From Stictocephala bisonia (taxonomy: Eukaryota; Arthropoda; Insecta; Hemiptera; Membracidae), in NCBI GenBank assembly GCA_035578905.1, contig JAQJVL010000565.1, positions 473,001-537,000 of the forward strand: a stretch of 64,000 nucleotides of DNA, written 5' to 3'. The position numbers and the translations under genes are program-made. The notes beneath the pieces were generated by a model. The model saw only the letters and a program-made list of their open reading frames with translations. It was not told the origin of the DNA and ran no database searches. The first letter of the stretch is position 1; every line of letters begins with the position of its first letter. This document shows, piece after piece, positions 58,825-64,000 of this stretch.

Positions 58825-59176
58825 ATGTTTTATCAAAATTACAAAAGAATTTACAGAAATGTTATTCAAGCCACAAAATCGTATAATGTATCCAAAGCAA
58901 TCATTTTATCTAAAAATGTTCACAAAACTGTGTGGGACATCATAAACAATAAGCAAATAGAACGGAAATGAATTAAAGTTAAAGTTGGGGAAAGACTTGT
59001 GGACGATCCGACCGATGTGGCAAACGAGTTTAATAGATTCTTCGCGTCTGTTGCTTTTGAGCTCGGCGCCTGTCATTCACCTCCACAAGAAACCCCTATG
59101 CGTATACGGAGCCCAGTTACATAAATGGTACTGGCTCCGGTAGTTCCCAGCCAAAAAATCAAACGATATAAATGTA

Positions 59177-60476
59177 ATGTCCATGTGGCTCACTAAAAAG
59201 TTTGCGAAACAGATCATTACACCATTGACGCAATTGATAAATTCATCTTTCGAAAATAGAGTTTTTCCCTTACTCCTTAAAGTTGCAAAAGTATGTCCAA
59301 TTTTAAAGAAAAACGATCATTATTCCATAAATAATTACAGGCCTGTCTCAATTTGCCAGTTTTAAGCAAAGTATTCGAAAAACTCTTTTTCATTAGAATG
59401 GTGCAGTTTCTAAACAGACACAACCTTCTCTCTGACAACCAATTTGGTTTCAGAAAAAAACAAATCGACAGTAGACGCTGTTGTGAGTCTAGTCGAAAAG
59501 GTTGTTCAGGGATTAGAAGATCGAGATTACACACTTAGTGTATTTATCGACTTGTCAAAAGCTTTCGATTGTGTTGACCACTCTAAGCTGCTTGAAAAAC
59601 TTGAATTTTATGGTATAAGAGGAGTGCCACTCAAGTGGCTTCACTCTTTTCTGAACAACCGATTCCAAGTTGTCCAAATTTCAGACAAATTCTCTGAACC
59701 AATAGAGCTGAGATACGGAGTTCCTCAGGGCTCAATACTCAGCCCGATTCTTTTTCTCATCTATGTCAACGACATAGGGTCATCGCTAATGCATGGGCAA
59801 CTCATTCAGTACGCAGATGACACGACCCTTTTATTCAGAAACAAATTAACACCGATCCTTGAACAACAAGCTTTTTTTGATTTAAACAATTGTGTCCAAT
59901 ATTTCAACAGTCTCAATCTTGAAATAAACCCCTCAAAATGTAATGTTTTGTCATTTTCGTTGCGACCATATGATAACATGGAGAGACCACTCATTTGGCT
60001 GGCAGATAAACGGTTATATAAGACTGTTAGTTCAAAATTCCTGGAAATACACCCGGATCGAGGGTTGACCTGGAATTCGCACATGGACCACATTTGCTCC
60101 AAATTGTCCTCAGGCATTTATGTTTTGAGAACGTTAGCAAAATTCTGCTCAATTCGTTTTAATGACGGCGTATTACGGTCTGATTTATCCCCATCTCACC
60201 TACGGTGTGGTGCTGTGGGGAGCTTCTGCAAACAATCAGTTTAGCAGAGCATTTAAATTGCAAAAACAAGCCGTTCGCATTGTTGCACAATTGAAGTTCA
60301 GAGAAACCTGCAAAGAAACATTCAAAAAATTGCAACTGTTGACATTGCCTAGCCTTTACATACTGGAGACAACCTATTTAGCATATCCAAAAGCGTTATT
60401 ACAAGTAGCCGGGACATACATACACACGACACATGAGGAAGAAACCACTACCGAACTGAGAATCACAGGACGGTAG
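59177..60476 (+). pseudogene. LINE reverse transcriptase and C-terminal region
   Basis: RT blocks occur in order: NNYRPVSI (about 59330), LPVLSKVFEKLFF, LSDNQFGFRKK, STVDAVVSLVEK, FIDLSKAFDCVDH (about 59546), YGVPQGSILSPILFLIYVND (about 59716) and the catalytic YADDTT (about 59810). The post-RT segment from 60162 reads AYYGLIYPHLTYGVVLWG, then KLQKQAVRIVAQLKFR. This matches jockey/CR1-like LINEs. The 59444-60244 part is one clean frame of 266 codons. Frame changes lie at about 59355, in a 7-A run (59454-59460) and in a short T run near 60160, so the copy is disrupted mostly at homopolymers. Confidence 0.88.
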
Positions 60477-60836
60477 TCCACGAACGCTTGCCCTCACACG
60501 CAGGTGTTCGTTTTGTCAACAAGTTGCCGGATTCAATTAAGAATGCCCAACGCTCAAGGCGTTAAAGACTCGCCTCAAACGCTGTTTAGCGTCTCATGCA
60601 TTTTATAGTGTGGACGAGTTTATGGCATACAACTGGGAGACCGCATAATAAGAAGACTGACAACTGGTGTCGGAAGTAGGGATTTGGTATGCTATGAGTG
60701 CAACCGTAAATGATGTATGTTTTGATAGAGGCTTTGATGTAGGATGTATGTTTTAGATTTTTATATAGGGATGACGTTTGCTATACATTTTTGTAATATC
60801 ATTGCAAATAAATATTTGCTTTGGTTGATTTGATTT

Positions 60837-62923
60837 AATTATGAGTGAAAAACTATAAATATCATAGACATGTAGTAATCGTGTCGCCGATTTACTACGT
60901 TCTATGGGTCCATAATAAATTTATTTACAAATACTAAATATAGGAATCATAGAATTCCACTAAGAGTATAATAAGTAAATAAGCCTAACATCAAATAACT
61001 ATATATTCCATATTTTACCAGATTCCATAATTTCATTAACAAATTTAACTAATTTTTAATCAAAATATACTCTAAAATTTAAAACTATATATAAAACTAA
61101 AAAAAAATATATAGTGTAATGGACATTTTTACTGGATTAAGCGTCAAATATATTTGCTTATTTAGAAAAACACATATTTCAAACGCTTACTCTCTTAGAT
61201 CCCGACGTTATTGTAGGAAATGAGGGTCACTTAAAGTAACGATCCGACACTTTTCCACAATGCTTCACTTCTCCTTAGTCTTTATTATAACAATCCTGAA
61301 GTTTTCTTTTCTAAGTTTCAATCAATGATGGTCATTTTAAATTGTTTTTCTATGCTATATAAAATTGGACATAAAGAAATATACATTGCTCATTAAATTT
61401 AGTAATATTGGTTATAGCAAAATGTTATATGATACTTAAAACACCTGAAATAATCTTAAGAGGAATATCAATCCAATGGTAGAATAAAATATAGTAACAA
61501 ACATCTATATAATATGTACTATTATTGTTTGGTGCATTCTCATATGAACAATGTATAAAATATATAATATAACAAATGATTATTCCTACGTTGGTTAGTT
61601 ATTAAAACTGGAAATATTACACCTTTTTAATAAAAAATATATTTTTTAATTAAGATTGAGAGTTTTTAGTAATAAATATTTTAAACTGAACAGAAATTCC
61701 TATTTTATGAAGTTTATTTTTATGTCGGCGTTTACTTATTTCTACATAATTTCCTGTAGTTCAATACTTCATAAGTATTAATTATATTAACCCTTCTCAC
61801 GTAAGTGATATTCATGTACTTGTCTATATTTGTTTAAAGTTTAAGTATAAGGAAGAAGTTAATTATTTCTAAAAATGAACATTATTAGTTAGTAAATCAT
61901 AAGGACATATCTACCTTGTAATTGAATTTATATTTATGATGTAGATATTTATTAAAAACAAAATGTTAAACTTTTTCGTTATTACTTATGTTAAAATTCA
62001 CTTTTTTGTTGGGAGTTTCTTATTTATAAAGTAATATAATTTGTTATTTAATCAGTATTAATTAAATAAGTCTATTTTACATCAATTACATTCTGAGATC
62101 CTAATTTATTTTTAAAAAGCTTGTGTATCATGATTGATTCTATACAAAAATAGATTACCCATGTTAAATTTTGTGTCTCAATATATCACCTGTTTTTATG
62201 GTCTATTGTGGATCGCTAGTGTAGTCCCATGTAAGTGTAATGTCTGTGGTTGCGGGCCTCACTAAATAACCAAATTGCAGGCACAAATATTCCTATTGGA
62301 CAGACTATATATTGTAGGTGTATATAACAAAGTGTATAATCCTGCAATACAATAATTTATGTGTTTCCAATGCCAAATTATCTACTGAACGTACTGTTCC
62401 TAAGTTAATCATTTAAAATTTTCATTAGTTCAAATTTATTCAAGAAATATTAATTCAACATAAACACAAATAGTAACTTCTGTAGATGCTTATATATTGT
62501 AAGCCACCTAAGGGGAGCGGGAAAGGCCTATACCGACAATGTTAATTTTAATAACTTTAGGTACACTTATTATAAAAAGTATTATAGTTACAACCTTCAA
62601 ACTTTCAGGGCGTATTGTTACAATTTCTATCAACAAATAGACCCATTTTCAAACAGTTTTACAAAAAACATTTAGAGATATAAATTTTATTTTAAACATA
62701 CTTTTTTTAAAGAATTTTGAAGTGAATTTTATTTTTAAAAAATGTTATTACATGAGTTAAAATTACGAAATTGGGTCTGCTTATTAAAACCTACTAATAT
62801 AATGTATGTAAAAATTTTCAACTCTCTAGGCCAATTATTTTTTGAGAAAATTGTACCTTTGTGTTATGAAAACCCAACTTTCGGAAAATTGTGAACAAAT
62901 ATGACAAATACAACATACCTAAG
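60837..62923. other. AT-rich stretch between LINE and Mutator-like gene
   Basis: No gene was recognised. The last few hundred bases (about 62520-62923) may be the 3' UTR or flank of the Mutator-like element to the right. A good 5' splice consensus (AG/GTATGT on the minus strand) lies just beyond that gene's stop. Confidence 0.4.
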
Positions 62924-64000
62924 TTAAAAGTGCCCTGGTCCATACTGAGAGTCATCAGCCTCACTTTTGTCTTCTTCCATGAGTCTCTTCCTCCTTCTTG
63001 CTATTCTTGCTTCTTTGGTCATTTCTTCCGCAGATTTATTTGCTTTTTTTAGTCGTAAAACATCAATATTGCGCAGGGCACTTACGGATTGTTCAGACAA
63101 ACTTAGGCTTAACTTCCTATAAATTTCTAACTTACTGCTTTGTCCATCATTGAAGCACAACAAAGCATCATATATACTTATTTTCAAAGTTTCCAACCTT
63201 ACAAACACTTGTTTTGGTTCTTTCAGCCATACCATATGGTTAAAACTTTCATTCGGATTTTGGGTATGTCCGTGAACACACTTTTTCAGAAGATCATTGT
63301 CTGTCAGAGCTCTGTATATGTTTTTGACTTTTAACATCACATTATTGGGTAGGCTATTTTTGTGTTTATGGGTCTTACCTTCAGCTTGAGCTTTGTTATA
63401 GGAGCACCATGTATCTGGTCCTTTGGGGCACAAACCATGCTGGGGGTTGTCGTCGGTTGATATTTTGTGAAAATATGTAGACCATATATTTTTCTTCATT
63501 TCTTCAACACTACTACCCCCTCTTCTGATTGCAAGGCCATAATAGGTTTGCAACTTGCCTATTTTCTCATTGGTAAGTCTATGTCTTCCACCAAGCATTT
63601 TACCATCAGGAAGTATTTCCCTACCTGTTTTCTTTTTCAAATCTTTCAATCTGCTTCCCATTCTTTTCTCCACATGTCCTATACATTCTAGCTTCTCAAT
63701 ATGTACATCATCACCATATGGTTTATTGATATTTACAGTCTGGAAACCTTTGCTGTCCCCATCACCAAGGTACCTCGTGTATCGCACTCCACGGTTTACT
63801 GAATTTTTGAAAACCTGTAAAGCACCAGCAACCTCCATACCACCCGAGGACCCTTCGTAATTCTTGGTGCACACATGATCTATAGGCCTATTTGTTTGAG
63901 TTGAGCAAACCTGGCAGTATTTTGAAAGGATTGCAACATCTAAGACCTTACCAGTATCAAAGCTTGTCACACTAACTAGGCCATTTAGGGATTTAAAACC
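62924..64000 (-). CDS. Mutator-like (MULE) transposase, C-terminal 358 codons, 5' part outside window
   Basis: The minus-strand frame is open from the right edge, with no start inside the window, to a TAA at 62924. It begins GFKSLNGLVSVTSFDTGKVL, matching the block after the first catalytic Asp of insect Mutator-like transposases ('RGF.SLNG.V...S..TGKV.D'). YLGDGDSK (residues about 77-84) carries the second catalytic Asp. ECIGHVEKRMG (about 105-115) carries the C-x2-H motif and candidate third acidic residue. Cysteines at CQVC may be structural. A conserved FNHMVW (about 244-249) and a basic tail ending YGPGHF complete it. There is no internal stop. The protein cuts and pastes its element's DNA in the nucleus. 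Terminal repeats were not found in the window, so element limits are unknown. The relic at 6496-6750 may be the same family. Confidence 0.85.
   Translation of the reverse strand, partial: GFKSLNGLVSVTSFDTGKVLDVAILSKYCQVCSTQTNRPIDHVCTKNYEGSSGGMEVAGALQVFKNSVNRGVRYTRYLGDGDSKGFQTVNINKPYGDDVHIEKLECIGHVEKRMGSRLKDLKKKTGREILPDGKMLGGRHRLTNEKIGKLQTYYGLAIRRGGSSVEEMKKNIWSTYFHKISTDDNPQHGLCPKGPDTWCSYNKAQAEGKTHKHKNSLPNNVMLKVKNIYRALTDNDLLKKCVHGHTQNPNESFNHMVWLKEPKQVFVRLETLKISIYDALLCFNDGQSSKLEIYRKLSLSLSEQSVSALRNIDVLRLKKANKSAEEMTKEARIARRRKRLMEEDKSEADDSQYGPGHF

Larger units (their letters stand above)
57850..60836 (+). mobile_element. Jockey-like non-LTR retrotransposon, 5' truncated and decayed
   Basis: A plus-strand LINE with endonuclease, reverse transcriptase and post-RT region in order, and no RNase H seen. 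It has several stops and frame changes. The 3' end has AATAAA (about 60806-60811) and finishes in a short TTTGATT-type repeat tail (about 60822-60836), typical of target-primed insertion. There is no ORF1 upstream; the element abuts the 36-bp array within about 160 bp, so it is probably 5' truncated. No target duplication was identified. Confidence 0.85.

Overview
The window is eukaryotic and most likely arthropod, probably insect. It is very AT-rich, it contains no recognisable host gene, and every coding piece I can identify belongs to a mobile element: a THAP-domain P-like transposase, a Mutator-like transposase, jockey/CR1-type non-LTR retrotransposons and a Penelope-like element. The order of the host cannot be fixed from the sequence alone; nothing indicates a bacterial, plastid or viral genome.

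Layout. 1-8 kb: a 37-bp array cut by the left edge, a roughly 28-copy 79-bp satellite, a small relic of a Mutator-like transposase, and a GGAAT/GAAAT pentanucleotide tract growing out of a LINE 3' tail. 8-17 kb: gene-free AT-rich sequence, a 62-bp array and a decayed LINE reverse transcriptase. 17-28.7 kb: a 103-bp satellite split by a 7,882-bp P-like DNA transposon (18467-26348) with 32-bp perfect terminal inverted repeats and a GTACAAG target duplication. The transposon carries a two-exon THAP9/P-type transposase (about 1,035 residues) with one homopolymer frameshift, a TTAA-flanked MITE inserted in its 3' part, and a 2.65-kb intron holding five GC-rich palindromes. 28.7-41 kb: a 0.9-kb foldback repeat, LINE relics, a canonical type I hammerhead ribozyme (37887-37959), a tRNA-derived SINE head and a near-perfect 565-bp palindrome. 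42-46 kb: a 50-bp array carrying regularly spaced E-boxes, then a head-to-head Penelope-like relic with a GIY-YIG remnant and a 36-bp minisatellite inserted in one arm. 46-53.5 kb: no gene seen. 53.6-55.2 kb: a 96-bp array that is open in frame. 56-57.7 kb: two further arrays of the same 36-bp family in opposite orientations. 57.85-60.84 kb: a decayed jockey-like LINE (endonuclease plus reverse transcriptase). 62.9 kb to the right edge: an intact-looking C-terminal part of a Mutator-like transposase, open to the window end.

Tandem arrays make up roughly 11 kb (about 18%) of the window. No host pathway or operon-like cooperation is present. The functional relationships are within elements: transposase with its own terminal repeats, LINE endonuclease with reverse transcriptase, and possibly a ribozyme with a retroelement. 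The hammerhead, the P-like element with its intronic palindromes, and the 36-bp family shared between a Penelope-like arm and free arrays deserve most attention.
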